From Rhipidocladum racemiflorum (Eukaryota; Streptophyta; Magnoliopsida; Poales; Poaceae), in assembly GCA_036346355.1 (NCBI GenBank), contig CM070585.1, positions 1,379,001 to 1,443,000 of the forward strand: a stretch of 64,000 nucleotides of DNA. The letters are read 5' to 3'. Under the pieces are notes generated by a model that was not told the origin of the DNA, made no database searches, and was given only the letters and a program-made list of their open reading frames with translations. The position numbers and the translations under genes are program-made. Shown here in pieces: positions 34,601 to 45,783 of the stretch; position 1 is the stretch's first letter, and every line of letters starts with the position of its first letter.

Positions 34601-35703
34601 ATAGAAACTTGGTTCGACTTCTTGGTTGCTGCACTGAGGGAGCTGAGAAGTTGCTGATTTATGAGTACCTGGCTAACAAAGGCTTGGATGCTACTCTTTT
34701 CGGTATGTTCTGGTCATCACAACTGAAGTTACTGAAAAACGCCACGATAAAGTGGGCACAACCTTCATATTGTATTGTTATTATTCCTTGCAGACAGTGC
34801 TAAAAAATCACTGCTAGATTGGACGGCACGATTTGGGATAGTCAAAGGCGTTGCTAGGGGACTTCTTTACCTCCATCAAGATTCAAGATTGACAGTGATA
34901 CATAGAGATCTCAAGGCGAGTAACGTTTTGCTGGATGCAGAGATGAGACCCAAGATAGCAGATTTTGGCATGGCAAAGATTTTTGGTGAAAATCAGATAA
35001 AGGCAAACACCAAGCGGGTTGTCGGAACATAGTGAGTAGTACTTTGTATGCGTGTTCTTAATTTACCATATGATTGAGTTTGGTAAGCATTTAACGATTC
35101 TCACATCTGAAATGGTCTGATCAGTGGCTACATAGCTCCTGAATATGCAAAGGAGGGCATCTTTTCTGTCAAGTCCGACGTCTATAGCTACGGTGTACTG
35201 GTCTTGGAGATAGTAAGTGGTGCCAGGATAAGCACTGATGGCTTCATGGAGTTTCCAAGTCTTATAGCCTGTGTAAGTATAAACGTTTCTGAATTTGTCA
35301 AGATTGTAGGTCTGAAACTATAGCAAAACCCAGCTTATCATTGATTTGTTATTCTTCTTAGAAAATACATGATTGATTTGGGTGTTTATTTCAGGCATGG
35401 AGCCTATGGAAGGAAGGGAAGGCGTATGATCTGGTAGACCCATCCATCGTGGATAGCTGTTTACTGGACGAAGTTTTGCTTTGCATCCACGTCGGGCTCT
35501 TGTGCGTTCAGGACAACCCGAGCAGCAGGCCACTCACGTCATCTGTTGTGTCCATCTTGGAGAATGGAAGCGCGTCATCATCTCTTCCAACTCCAAATCA
35601 GCCTGCATATTTCGCACAAAGAAGTTGTGAAATAGACGAGATGGGAGGCGATATCAAGAACTCCAGAAACACCTTCACTGTGACAGTTCTTCAGGGACGG
35701 TAG
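31628..35703 (+). CDS. G-type lectin S-receptor-like Ser/Thr kinase (copy 1)
   Basis: Plasma-membrane receptor kinase of the S-domain class. Seven exons: 31628-32933, 34024-34125, 34208-34401, 34492-34702, 34794-35031, 35125-35272 and 35395-35703; phases all match, giving 835 residues. Order: signal peptide (residues 1-27), B-lectin domain (ALGFFSPSNS, YLGIWYNNIPGRTVVWVANR), S-locus glycoprotein region, EGF-like C..YGYCGPYGYC, PAN domain (CSRNCSCVAYAYANL), one membrane segment in exon 2 (VVASVLILTCIFFVWL), then the kinase. Kinase motifs are IGRGGFGKVYK, VAVKRL, HRDLKASNVLLD (RD type), DFGMAK and GYIAPEYA, where most relatives have GYMSPEYA or GYMAPEYA. Many N-glycosylation motifs lie outside the membrane. 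Exon 4 uses acceptor GGGAAG. Intron 1 contains an inverted-repeat element. Ligand unknown; no defect seen. Confidence 0.93.
33411..33840. mobile_element. Inverted-repeat element in receptor kinase 1 intron 1
   Basis: Left CCCCCAAATCTAG and right CTAGATTTGGGGG are exact inverted ends, with further similarity inward (AACTCCTT, TTTCCAAAAA against TTTTCAAAAA). The right end carries 16 G in a row (33822-33837). The interior is GC-rich with a TG run. Target duplication not resolved. Confidence 0.6.
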
Positions 35704-36214
35704 AACAGCTCTCTTCGGGGCCTGCAAAGTCCTGAAATAAGGACTTTGCATTAGCCCTCGCGCTCTGTTTTTGATACAAGAAAATTTTGGTACCTTCGGA
35801 TGCGTAGCGTAGGTGAAATAGCAGGTGTTTTTCTTAGGAAAAAGGATGAGAGCTTCGATCGGATCTGGAGGGCGCGACTAGGCAGAATTGGCTAGAAGTA
35901 CTTCAGAGAAAAGTGATACTTATGCCTATACTCTTATCTGGCGAGATGATCAGAGCCGAAGTGTACTAGGATACATAGCTTGTAGAATACACAGTGATTC
36001 TTCCATAGTTGTACATGGTGCAGTGATTACTCCCAAGACTGTACCGTAGCTAGGGGTGGATAACGAGCTGACTTGGCTCGACTCGATCAAACTCGGTAAG
36101 ATAACAAGTCAGCTAGACTCGACTCGATCAAACTCGGTAAGATACACAGTGATTCTTCCATAGTTGTACATGATGTAGATCTAAGAAATATTTGGTTTTA
36201 CCGAAAGTGGTTCC
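35704..36214. other. Receptor kinase 1 3' flank with short direct repeats
   Basis: ACTCGATCAAACTCGGTAAGAT occurs at about 36082 and 36122. ACACAGTGATTCTTCCATAG occurs at about 35989 and 36144. These are interleaved local duplications. No gene seen. Confidence 0.6.
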
Positions 36215-36900
36215 TCTATGGTTTCGATGACATTCAGATCATCGACATAGACTGGGATGATACATAATCCATTCTACGGCTTCTTTATGAATACACATGG
36301 ATAATCATAATTATTAGAGTATCCATTCTTTAGAAGGAACTCATTAAATCAGTTGTACCACATTCTCTCTAACTATTTTAATCCGTATAACGATCTCTGC
36401 AGTTTGACGCTATACATGTTGCTTTTACCTTTATTAGGATCCGTAATTTTTACTCATTTAGGGATTTTCATATAAATATCTGTATCCTGTGATCCATGTA
36501 AATATGTGGTCACTATATCCATCAATTGCATTGATATGTTCAAGCTAGCTGCCATTAATATTGAATATCGTAATGTTATTACACTCATTACAAAAGAGTA
36601 AGTTCTATCGTAATCAATGCCGGGTCTCTTCGTGAACCTTTGTGCTACAAGTCTCACTCTATATCTCATCACCAGATTATTTTTATTTCTCCTACAGATG
36701 AAAAACATTTTGATCCTACAGGGAACACTTTAGGCAGTGTTCAATCAATATGACCAAATACTTTCTTTTTTTTTCAAGTGAGCGCAAATCTCACTCGATT
36801 GCTTCTTTCCACTTGAACCAATTTGAGCACTTTTAGCACTCTACCATGGACTTTGGTTCTAGATTCAGATAAAGAGTTTTAGCAATTTTTGAGGTGAAAT
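36215..36900 (-). pseudogene. Copia reverse transcriptase remnant
   Basis: Minus-strand translation gives PKSMVEC, WFKWKEAIE, RLVAQRFTKRPGIDYDRTYS, SMQLMDIVTTYLHGS and, after stops and shifts, IIPVYVDDLN near 36240 (the catalytic YVDD). Order and spacing match Ty1/copia pol. Several stops and frameshifts interrupt it and no LTR is adjacent. Confidence 0.85.
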
Positions 36901-38426
36901 GTATGTTAAAAATTATAGTATTTCTTTCATACATCACTCCTAGATCCACATAATTAATAGAATTCTCTTCATTAATTGCTTCCAACTCCCCATGATTTTC
37001 CACAACAATGGAGTATGGGTATTCTAACTTTTCAGTGTTAGATTATGCACGCAAATATTTGCTGAGGATATCATTTTCAAGATGGCTCACTTTAGGGATA
37101 CGGTTACCATCTTCAAGATGGCTCACTTCAAGGATTTTCTTAACATCAATTTGAGCTTCTTCTACTGGCTTGGGGAGTGATTCGACTTGTTTCGTTCTCT
37201 GTTTTTACGGACATCTTCGCGGAATTATATATATGAAATCGTATGCGTAGATTCGTCTTAAAAAATACTTTCATAATATTATAGTTTTATTGGACTTTAC
37301 AAATATATTACAACACTAATTAGTAATTAGTAATTAGTGGTTAAAATTGTATTTTAGGACTGTGTTGATATACAAAACGTATTGTTTCTTGAATTGACGA
37401 GATTATTCAATTAGTTATTTTTCTCTCTTTTTTTTGTGATGAAGCATTCAATTAGTTAATTTTTAAGGAAAAGGTATTGTAGAAAGTCACTATATATTCT
37501 CTCCCACAATCCCACATGGTGTAGCTACATTCCAAGTTTCCAAAAAAAAAAAAATCGAACGGGTAAGACGAGATATCTAGGTTAGACCTTTTTAGATGCT
37601 TGGGTTTATTTTCAGGGAAAATTTGTGTCATTTGGATTTTGCCTGGGAAAGGATAAGAACGACGCTTATACATGCATGCCGTCACTGCCACCAGCAGTGT
37701 CATGGCTCATGACAGCAGCTTCCTATATTATTTCCAAAGTTTTCTGCAGCAACTGGTGTGGTTGTAGATTAGTGATGACGCAACTTTAAAAACTTACACG
37801 GGCTAGTCCTTTGTACTATCTCTTCTCCATGGGTCAGGCCGGCCATTTTATAGTCCGTACTCATACATCACAAACTCGCAATTCCAGAAGGCGGCCGTGA
37901 CCGTGACTCTTGTCAAAATAACAACCGGTCCGACGTGTCCCGCTCAAAATGCCAACGTATTCTGAATTTTGAAACTATTGGAGTCTACGACAAATGCCAA
38001 ACTTTTGCATTGTTGCTTAATGACCAAACCTGTAAATCAACGTATATACATGTACTCCCTCTGGCCACAAATACTCGTCATTTTAGACATCAACACGATT
38101 TCTAAAATACAGTTTTGACCATTAATTTCTATTGCAATATATTAATAAAACTTAATAAAATTATGATATTATAAAAATGCTTTTCAACACAAATCTAAAA
38201 TCATGTTTTCAATTTAAATATTTAAAAAGATATTGACAATCATAATTTTAAAAATTCAACCATATCTATGTTTAAAAGACTAACTACTTATAACTGCTGA
38301 GGCTACTAGCAAGTGGCCACCTCGCTGATCTCCTTTCTCTACCTCTTTGACCTCTGCCTCTCTGGCTCATTGGGGCTCAAACTAGTACGCTAATTCGAAT
38401 ACACCACCTAGAACTGGTCAGCTTCC
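36901..38426. other. Spacer, with duplicated upstream region of the kinase unit
   Basis: From about 37456 the sequence parallels 39597-41344 upstream of receptor kinase 2 (shared CTCTCCCACAATCCCACATGG, ATGCCGTCACTGCCAC, TACATCACAAACTCGCAATT, CAAAATGCCAACGTATTCTG). It is therefore the promoter region of a duplicated unit. A Stowaway-like MITE sits in it at about 38054-38290. Confidence 0.75.
38054..38290. mobile_element. Stowaway-like MITE, right end lost
   Basis: Starts TACTCCCTCTGGCCACAAAT, the familiar grass Stowaway terminus, followed by an AT-rich interior. No matching right terminus (GGGAGTA) was found. It is absent from the corresponding place in the second duplicated unit, so it inserted after the duplication or was lost there. 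Confidence 0.6.
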
Positions 38427-38873
38427 ATGAGTTTCTCCTCCTCCTCCTCCTCTTGCCGGCCTTGTGCGCGTCCGACGACAGGCTTGTCCCCGGCCGGCAA
38501 GCCGCTCTCACCCGGAACTACCGTCATATCTGACGGTGGTGACTTCGCCTTGGGCTGCTTCTCCGCTTCCAACTCCAGTTCGGAGATGCTGTACCTGGGC
38601 ATATGGTTCAACAATATCCCTCGGCTCACCGTGGTGTGGGTTGCCAAATGCCAACAGGGCATCTCCGATCATCTCCACTTCGTCTCCTTCGCTTGTTCTA
38701 ACCAACACGTCCGATCTCGTCTTGTCTGACGCCGGCGGCCGTCTTCTTTGGAGAACCAACGGCAGCGGTGCCACCAACTCCTCTTCCTTTATCAACTCTG
38801 AGAGACCAAGTTTTCAACTCTGAGAGCACAATGACTGTTACAGTCATGAAGGACGATAGAGCAACTCTTCATT
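38427..38873 (+). pseudogene. Collapsed copy of the S-receptor-like kinase
   Basis: 38427 to about 38787 matches the first 350 bp of exon 1 of the 41345 gene (signal peptide and B-lectin start). A 4-bp duplication of CGGC near 38492 shifts the frame, and further small indels follow. At about 38790-38802 the sequence jumps directly to the end of the last exon (GAGACCAAGTTTTCAACTC, then ATGACTGTTACAGTC and a stop) and continues into the matching 3' UTR. All of PAN, membrane and kinase exons are missing, an internal deletion of roughly 3.8 kb relative to the intact unit. Confidence 0.9.
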
Positions 38874-39866
38874 TTTAGTTGTATAGTTTGGGTCTAACTA
38901 AATGCTGTACAAAGATAGTTGCATACTTGCATGATTACTAGTCTGAAATACAATATGTGCTTTCCTACTAGTGTGTTAGATGGCGTTCTGCTGAAGAAAA
39001 CCAAACACAACATGTAGTAAAAATAAAGTGAAAAGCTATAGTTAATTTTAAAGGCAAAGGTATTCTAGAAATTCAGAATTTTTTTTTAAATAATCATATT
39101 TTATTCCTGAAATACAAAAATATATCCCGATTTAATTTTTTAATTTAATTTGATCTTTTAATTCAATATTTATATCTTTTGCTACGAAGCTCCAAATCCA
39201 ACGAAATAAATTTCTAAATTTGTATTAAGCTATAATGATTCAGATTATATAATAAAAAACTATGTTCTATGCAGATATAAATTGTTTGAATCAAGTTTAC
39301 TTGAAGCCCATTTTATGAATTATGAAGAAACTATGCTAATCATTCTCCAAAAATTATGAAATAAATATCACTTATTTCTGGAGTCTTAGATGTTCCTTTT
39401 TTGCAAAAAAAAGAAAAAGAAAAGAAATAAACTCAGTTTAATAAACCAAATGACTATAAGAATCCTCTCTTGCATGCAACATGAAATACTTAAAATATGT
39501 GATCCTTACGACATCAGGAATACAACAAAACTGGTTTTACCGAACACAACATGTAGTAAATATAAAGTGAAAAGATATGTTTAATTTTAAAGGCAAAGGT
39601 ATTCAAGAAATTCACCATATATGCTCTCCCACAATCCCACATGGCGTAGATATATTGGTTAGACCTTTTTAGATGATTGGTTTATTTTCAGGAAACTTTG
39701 TGTCATTTGGTAAGAACGACGCTTATATACAGACATGCCGTCACTGCCACCCAGCGGTCATGACAGCATGCAGCTTCGTATATTACTTCCAAAGTTTCAA
39801 CAGAAACTGGTGTAGTTGTAAATTCGTGATGACACATGAAAAAACATACATCGACTAGTCTTTTTT
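38874..39866. other. Spacer with repeated boundary block of the kinase duplication
   Basis: CACAACATGTAGTAAA and the following AATTTTAAAGGCAAAGGTATTC block occur at about 39005 and 39546, and partly at 37456, outlining the duplication units. The rest is AT-rich and non-coding. Confidence 0.6.
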
Positions 39867-40660
39867 TTTCTCTCTCTCGAAAGGATGGCAGGACCTATGC
39901 CTATTCATTAAAAGAGACAGAACGAATAAAAAGCTGAGGAACTTCAGCTGTTACAACAAGCTTGGGTTCCCTTGAGGATAAGGTCCAAATTCTCGCCGAA
40001 ATTTCAGATCTCCCGGAGTTTCTTAATCCCGGCAAAATTTAAAACCCCCAAAAAAAATTCAAAGTGCTACAGTACTCTATAATCTCGCCGAGATCTCGGT
40101 AAATTTGATCGAAATCTCGGTAAAATTGACCGATATTTGAATAAAAGTTGACCGGATTTGACCAAGTTGACCGGATTGGATTCTTCGCGTCGTTTTCCAT
40201 CTAAGACAATCGGTAGATCATAATTCCTGCGAAATTGAAAACACCCTAAAAAAGTTCAAAGTGTGACAGTGCGTAAAATCTCGCCGTGATCTCGGCAGTT
40301 TGGACCGAAATTTTGTCTATATGAGCCAAAATCTTGGAAATCTCGTTTCAAAAATTACCGGATTCAAATTTTGCTTTTTGATTTTCGTTCGGATTTTGTC
40401 CGAAATACTATGATTTCGCCAAAATTTTGTTTTTCGGAGGGTGCCGAGATGAAGTCCGAAAACGAAAATTCAAACCCTGCTTGAGGGCAACACGAAGGCA
40501 GCTTTAAAAAGCTTACTTAGAAAACGATCAAAGCAACTAATAGCAGATTCCAGCGTAAACGTCAAAACAGGGAGCATCATAACTAGCATGCATGACAAAA
40601 GAAACCTCAGGACAGCTAGAGGAAGCCTCTTGTACTGCCAAGATAACAAGCTAATTAGTA
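39867..40660. repeat. LINE/SINE-tail-like remnant, interrupted by a hAT
   Basis: GGCAGGACCTATGCCTATTC followed by ATTAAAAGAG resembles the 3' portion of grass non-LTR retroposons. The segment continues after the hAT insertion (from about 40488). No coding part. Confidence 0.35.
39979..40479. mobile_element. hAT-like AT-rich element, 501 bp, near-exact 8-bp TSD
   Basis: Left TAAGGTCCAAATTCTCG, right end complement of CAGGGTTTGAATTTTCG. Flanks CTTGAGGA (39971-39978) and CTTGAGGG (40480-40487). Internal motifs (GAAATTTCAGAT, TTGACCGGATT, GGATTCTTC, GTCGTTTTCCAT) are shared with 19149-20005. Confidence 0.7.
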
Positions 40661-40665
40661 ATTAA

Positions 40666-40889
40666 GGGTGTGTTTGGTTGCCTCTACCAAGTATATGTAT
40701 GAGATGGTTCAAGAAAAAAGTTATCAATGCGTTTGGTTGCTTGAATGAAACCATCCAATCTTGGATCAAGTGATACAAATTTGAGAAATATTCCCTCTAT
40801 ATGCTGAACCATCTCATTCACCCAAAATAATATAACCAAATGGTACATAACCATTCCATTCAATCTTATCCTATGAATCAAACGCACCC
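40666..40889. mobile_element. Tourist-like MITE, 224 bp
   Basis: Ends GGGTGTGTTTGGTTG and complement of GGGTGCGTTTGATTC, flanked by TAA and TAG (imperfect 3-bp duplication). Fits PIF/Harbinger-type MITEs of grasses. Confidence 0.7.
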
Positions 40890-41344
40890 TAGGAGTCTAG
40901 GACGCCGGCTGGGGCTGAAGATTAATCTTCCGGGCGAGGTCGAGGTTGGAAACTTTGCAGAGAAATACGGTGTGCACTGTACAGTACCGGACTAGTCCTT
41001 TGTACTATCTCCTCCATGGGTCAGCCCGGCCTTTTTGTAGTCCGTACTCGTACATCACAAACTCGCAATTCCAGAAGGCGGCGATGACTCGGTTAAGATA
41101 ACAACCGTTCCGACGTGTTCTGCTCAAAATGCCAACGTATTCTGAAATTTGAAATTATTCTAGTCTACGACAAATCCTAAACTTTTGCATTGTTGCTTGA
41201 TGACCATTGACCAAGCCTGTAGGGGTTCAACGTATAGACACATACTAGCAAGTGGCCACCTCCCTTCTCTACCTCTTTGACTCCTTGGGGCTCAAACTAG
41301 TACGCTCATTCGAATACACCACCTAGATCAACTGGTCAGCTTCC

Positions 41345-44300
41345 ATGAGTTTCTCCATCCTCCTCCTCCTCCTCCTCTTCTTGCCGGCCTTGTGCGCGTC
41401 CGACGACAGGCTTGTCCCCGGCAAGCCGCTCTCACCCGGAACTACCGTCATATCTGACGGTGGTGACTTCGCCTTGGGCTTCTTCTCCCCTTCCAACTCC
41501 AGTTCGGAGATGCTGTACCTGGGAATATGGTACAACAACATCCCTCGGCGAACCGTGGTGTGGGTTGCCAACAGGGCATCTCCGATCATCTCCACTTCGG
41601 CTCCTTCGCTTGTTCTAACCAACGCGTCCGATCTCGTCTTGTCTGACGCCGGCGGCCGTGTTCTTTGGAGAACCAACGCCAGCGGTGCCACCAACTCCTC
41701 TTCCTCGACGAGGTCAGACGCCGCCGCCGTGTCGGCAGCAGTGCTTATGAACACAGGCAATCTCATCCTTCGTTCATCGAACGGCACCATGCTGTGGGAG
41801 AGCTTTGACCATCCGACAGACACGCTGCTGCCCGGCATGGCGTTGCATGTCAACTACACGACGCACACCGGGGAGCGCCTTGTTTCTTGGAACAGCCCCG
41901 AGGACCCGTCTCCCGGCAGCTTCTCCTATGGCGGGTACGCAAACCCCTTGCCCCAGGGCTTCATCTGGAATGGAACGAATCCACGATGGCGCAGTCCCGT
42001 GTGGGCAGGCGTCACGGTCTGGAGCCAGTACTATCGGGCGAACACCAGCGTGGTGTACTACCTGGCGTCTGTCGACGAAGATGACCAGATGACACTAGCT
42101 TTCAGCGTCTCCGACGGCGCCTCGCCGACACGGTTAACGATGAGCTACGCTGGCAAGCTAGAAATCCTTACCTGGAACAAGGATTCGTCGGAATGGACGA
42201 TCCTTGGAGCGGTGCCAGATTGCGAGTGCAGTCACTACGGCTACTGTGGTCCGTCGGGCTACTGCGATAGGACGGAGGCCGTCCCGACATGCAAGTGCCT
42301 AGACGGGTTCGAGCCTATTGACAGGGGAGAATGGAACAGCGGCGGATTCTCTCAGGGATGCCGGCGGAAGGAGGCGCTGCGATGCAGCGACGGTTTCCTG
42401 GCGTTGCCGGGCATGCAGGTGCCGGACAAGTTCGTGTATGTCCGGAACAAGAACCACGAGCAGTGCGGAGAGGAGTGCCGTCGCAACTGCTCTTGCGTGG
42501 CGTATGCTTACGCGAGCTTGAACAGCAGCAGATCCAGGGGTGACGCGACGAGGTGCCTTGTGTGGGCTGGGGATGATCAGCTCGTCGACACGCAGAAGCT
42601 TCCGGCGGGTTTGGGTAATACTGCCTACGCTGGTGGTGTTGATCGTGAAACGTTGTATCTCCGGGTTGCAGGCTTGTCAGGTACCATTTTCATGTCAGCT
42701 TAATTATAGAGCTATTTTACAATATACTAAATTGAATATAAGCCGTTCATTCTTTTCGATTTAATGGATCGTATTAACTAGAGTTTAATTATACTTCATC
42801 TAGTAGTAGAATAGCAGAAATACCATTAACAAATCAATCGTTGGATCTGATTTCTACTACCCGTATAATGCATCGTAAAATTTCTATAATTATAACCATC
42901 TCGTACGTGCAAACGTCACCGACTTGTTTTTTTCCCCGAAATTTTGATCAGGAGCTCTGGCAATTCATTTAAGAAGAAAGAACAACAGACGAGCTACAAA
43001 CGCACACCCCTCACACACGCACACACACGCATGTACCCACCTCCGCGCGCACCCGCGCCGAGCCAGCGCTCGAACGCGGGTGAACTGAATGAGCGCTGCT
43101 CACCCGAGGTCCCCAGCTAAACAAGCCAGCGCTAGTCCGACTTGTTTCCCTTCGCAATTCAACCAAACCTAGCCTACAACTACATGTGGACATCCTAGTG
43201 TCGCATGCTGACCATAAGTGCTGAACTGAGGTTAATTTTTATGAAGTTTGCGACATCAGTACTCCATATAGCATTTTTTTTATGACCAATGTCATGTTTT
43301 TTTATCAGTGATCTTTGTTATTACCAGTCTAGAAAAAGTTAAGTACTGTTCTAAATTTTGAAATGATACAGCCATACAGGTGCAGTCAAGGCTTGATTTG
43401 CATGATACTTCAGACATTGGCTTGGTTCTATATGAATTGAATTTTGGATTGTGCTTATGCAGATGAAAGAACAAAGACAAATGCAGTAAAAATTGTACTG
43501 TCAATTTTAGGAGGTGTCATGGTACTCACGTGCATTTTCCTCGTATGGATCTCCAAGTTCAAAGGTTATTTTGCTTGGTCTCGACATTTAATTATGAAAG
43601 AACACACTATTACAGATCTGATCATCAGTCCCAATTGACAACGGCTATCAGTACCGGTTTTGAACTGGTACCAACCATCCAGGACTGATGCCCATTGGAC
43701 ATAGTACCGGTTCCACCAACCGGTACTGATAGTACTATAAATGTTTCAAAATATATTGAGAATGTATGGGAGAAGCGGGACTCGAACTCGCAACCTCGTG
43801 ACTCCAGTCTCACCCTTCTAACCAACCCATCCATCATCGTGTACTAATATACATAGAATATGCATTCCTTTTGAACTTTCCTGAAACAAGGCATCACGAA
43901 CCGGTACTGATGCACTCATTAGTACCGGTTCGTATTACCAACCGGTACTAATGCCCCGTGCCATCAGTACTGGTTCGTGTCACGAACCGATACTAATGTG
44001 AGGGCATTAGTACCGGTTCGTGTTACCAACCGGTATTGAAAGCCCACTACAGCCCTGTAGCCAATGAATTGGTACTGATGTCACTATCAGTACCGGTTCG
44101 AATCCAATCATTAGTGATGTGTCGGTAGTAAAGCCTAGTTTTCTGCTATTGACAAATGCTCATAAACTTCTGATCGAACAGGCAAGAAAAGAAGTGGAAA
44201 TAATCACATGCAGTTAGTTTTTGACGGTTTGAGTTCAACCAATGACCTTGGAGAAGAAAACGCTGCACACGATTTTGAATTTCCATTTGTAAAATTCGAA

Positions 44301-45632
44301 GATATTGTTGCTGCAACCAACAATTTCTCCAAAACATCTCTGATTGGACAAGGGGGTTTCGGCAAAGTTTTTAAGGTAACTTCCAGTGAGCCTTTTCTTG
44401 TCCTAGTTTAATTAGTTTTTGAATTGAGGTGTATGTCTGTTATGATCTTACTTTTTCTTTGATAATTAAAAGGGGATATTAGAAGGTGGCCATGAAGTTG
44501 CTATAAAAAGACTCAGTAGGGACTCCGAGCAAGGAACAGCAGAGTTCAGAAATGAAGTTGTCCTAATCGCCAGACTACAACATCGAAATCTGGTTCGGCT
44601 TCTTGCTTGCTGTGCTGAGGGAGAAGAAAAGCTGTTGGTTTATGAGTACTTGCCCAACAAAAGCTTAGATGCTGCCATTTTCGGTATGTGCTAGTAACAC
44701 ATCGCTGGTCCAAGAAGCAGCTCAGCAATTATGTATTTACATATTTGATATACATGACATAGATGCTATTTGTAGATAGTGGGAGAAATGCAATGCTAGA
44801 TTGGCCATCAAGGTTCAAGATAATCAAAGGGGTTGCTAGGGGACTTCTTTACCTACATCATGACTCAAGACTGACAATAATTCATAGAGATCTCAAAGCT
44901 AGTAATGTTTTGCTAGATGCAGAGATGAGACCCAAGATAGCAGACTTTGGTATGGCAAGGATCTTTGGTGAGAACCAGCAAAATGCAAACACTAGACGAG
45001 TTGTTGGGACATAGTGAGTAATATTAATTTTATTTTAAACCCATTAATCAAAATTAACTTAAGACTGATCTTTGCACGTGAAATGGTCTTTACAGTGGCT
45101 ACATGGCTCCTGAATATGCAATGGAGGGCATTTTTTCTGTTAAGTCCGACGTCTATAGCTTTGGTGTATTGCTTTTGGAGGTTGTAAGTGGTTTAAAGAT
45201 AAGCTCCATTGATTGCATCATGGACTATCCGAACCTAATAGTCTATGTGAGTTTCTGTCCTCTAAATTTAAAAGTCTACATGTGTGGAAGTTCGAATTGT
45301 ATAATCTAAATGATGTCTGATTGTTTCAGGCATGGAGCCTGTGGAACCAAGGGAAAGCAAAGGATTTGGTCGACTCATCTATTATGGAGAGCTGCTTACT
45401 AGATGAAGCTCTACTTTGCGTCCACGTGGGACTCTTGTGCGTTCAAGAAAACCCAGATGATAGGCCATTCATGTCTTCCGTTGTGCTCAGCTTGGAGGAT
45501 GGATGCACAACATTGGCGACGCCAAATCATCCTGCATATTTTGCACAGAGGAGTAACGAAATAGAGCAAATAAGAGACCAAGTTTTCAACTCTAAGAACA
45601 CAATGACTGTTACAGTCGTAGAAGGCCGATAG
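41345..45632 (+). CDS. G-type lectin S-receptor-like Ser/Thr kinase (copy 2)
   Basis: Same class and exon plan as the 31628 gene. Exons: 41345-42680, 43463-43564, 44182-44375, 44473-44683, 44776-45013, 45096-45246 and 45330-45632, giving 844 residues. Exons 2-5 are identical in length to copy 1 (102, 194, 211, 238). Features: Leu-rich signal peptide (MSFSILLLLLLFLPALCAS), B-lectin, S-locus region, EGF-like YGYCGPSGYC, PAN (CRRNCSCVAYAYASL), membrane segment (LSILGGVMVLTCIFLVW), kinase with IGQGGFGKVFK, VAIKRL, HRDLKASNVLLD, DFGMAR and GYMAPEYA. Intron 1 holds a SINE-like repeat and intron 2 a CACTA element ending 30 bp before exon 3. Upstream sequence is shared with the collapsed copy at 38427. 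All splice sites are canonical; judged functional. Confidence 0.93.
42948..43140 (-). repeat. SINE-like repeat in receptor kinase 2 intron 1
   Basis: CAGGAGCTCTGGCAATTCAT, then AACAACAGACGAGCTACAAA and a CA-rich run, related to 24155-24480. The B-box-like part is degraded. Confidence 0.45.
43605..44151. mobile_element. Non-autonomous CACTA element, 547 bp, TSD ACA
   Basis: Starts CACTATTACAGATCTG and ends with the complement of CAATAGCAGAAAACTAG (one mutation from CACTA). Flanked by ACA at 43602-43604 and 44152-44154. Subterminal TAGTACCGGTTCGT and ACCGGTACTxAT motifs alternate in both orientations, the usual grass CACTA signature. It lies wholly inside intron 2 of receptor kinase 2. Confidence 0.85.
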
Positions 45633-45783
45633 AGCAGCTCTTCATTTTTAGTTGTATAATTCGGGTCTAACTAAATGCTGTAAAAGATAATTGCATGATT
45701 ACTAGTCTGAATAACAAATAACAAATGGAAGAAAGATCTGATACTGTATTGTGTCGGAAAGCGTCTCACTCACCAGGTTAAGC

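Noticed and set aside
43768..43835. tRNA-like sequence on the minus strand (GCGAGTTCGAGTCCCGC)
   Set aside because: Only a B-box/T-arm-like segment is convincing. A cloverleaf with a proper anticodon stem could not be drawn, and it lies inside the CACTA element.
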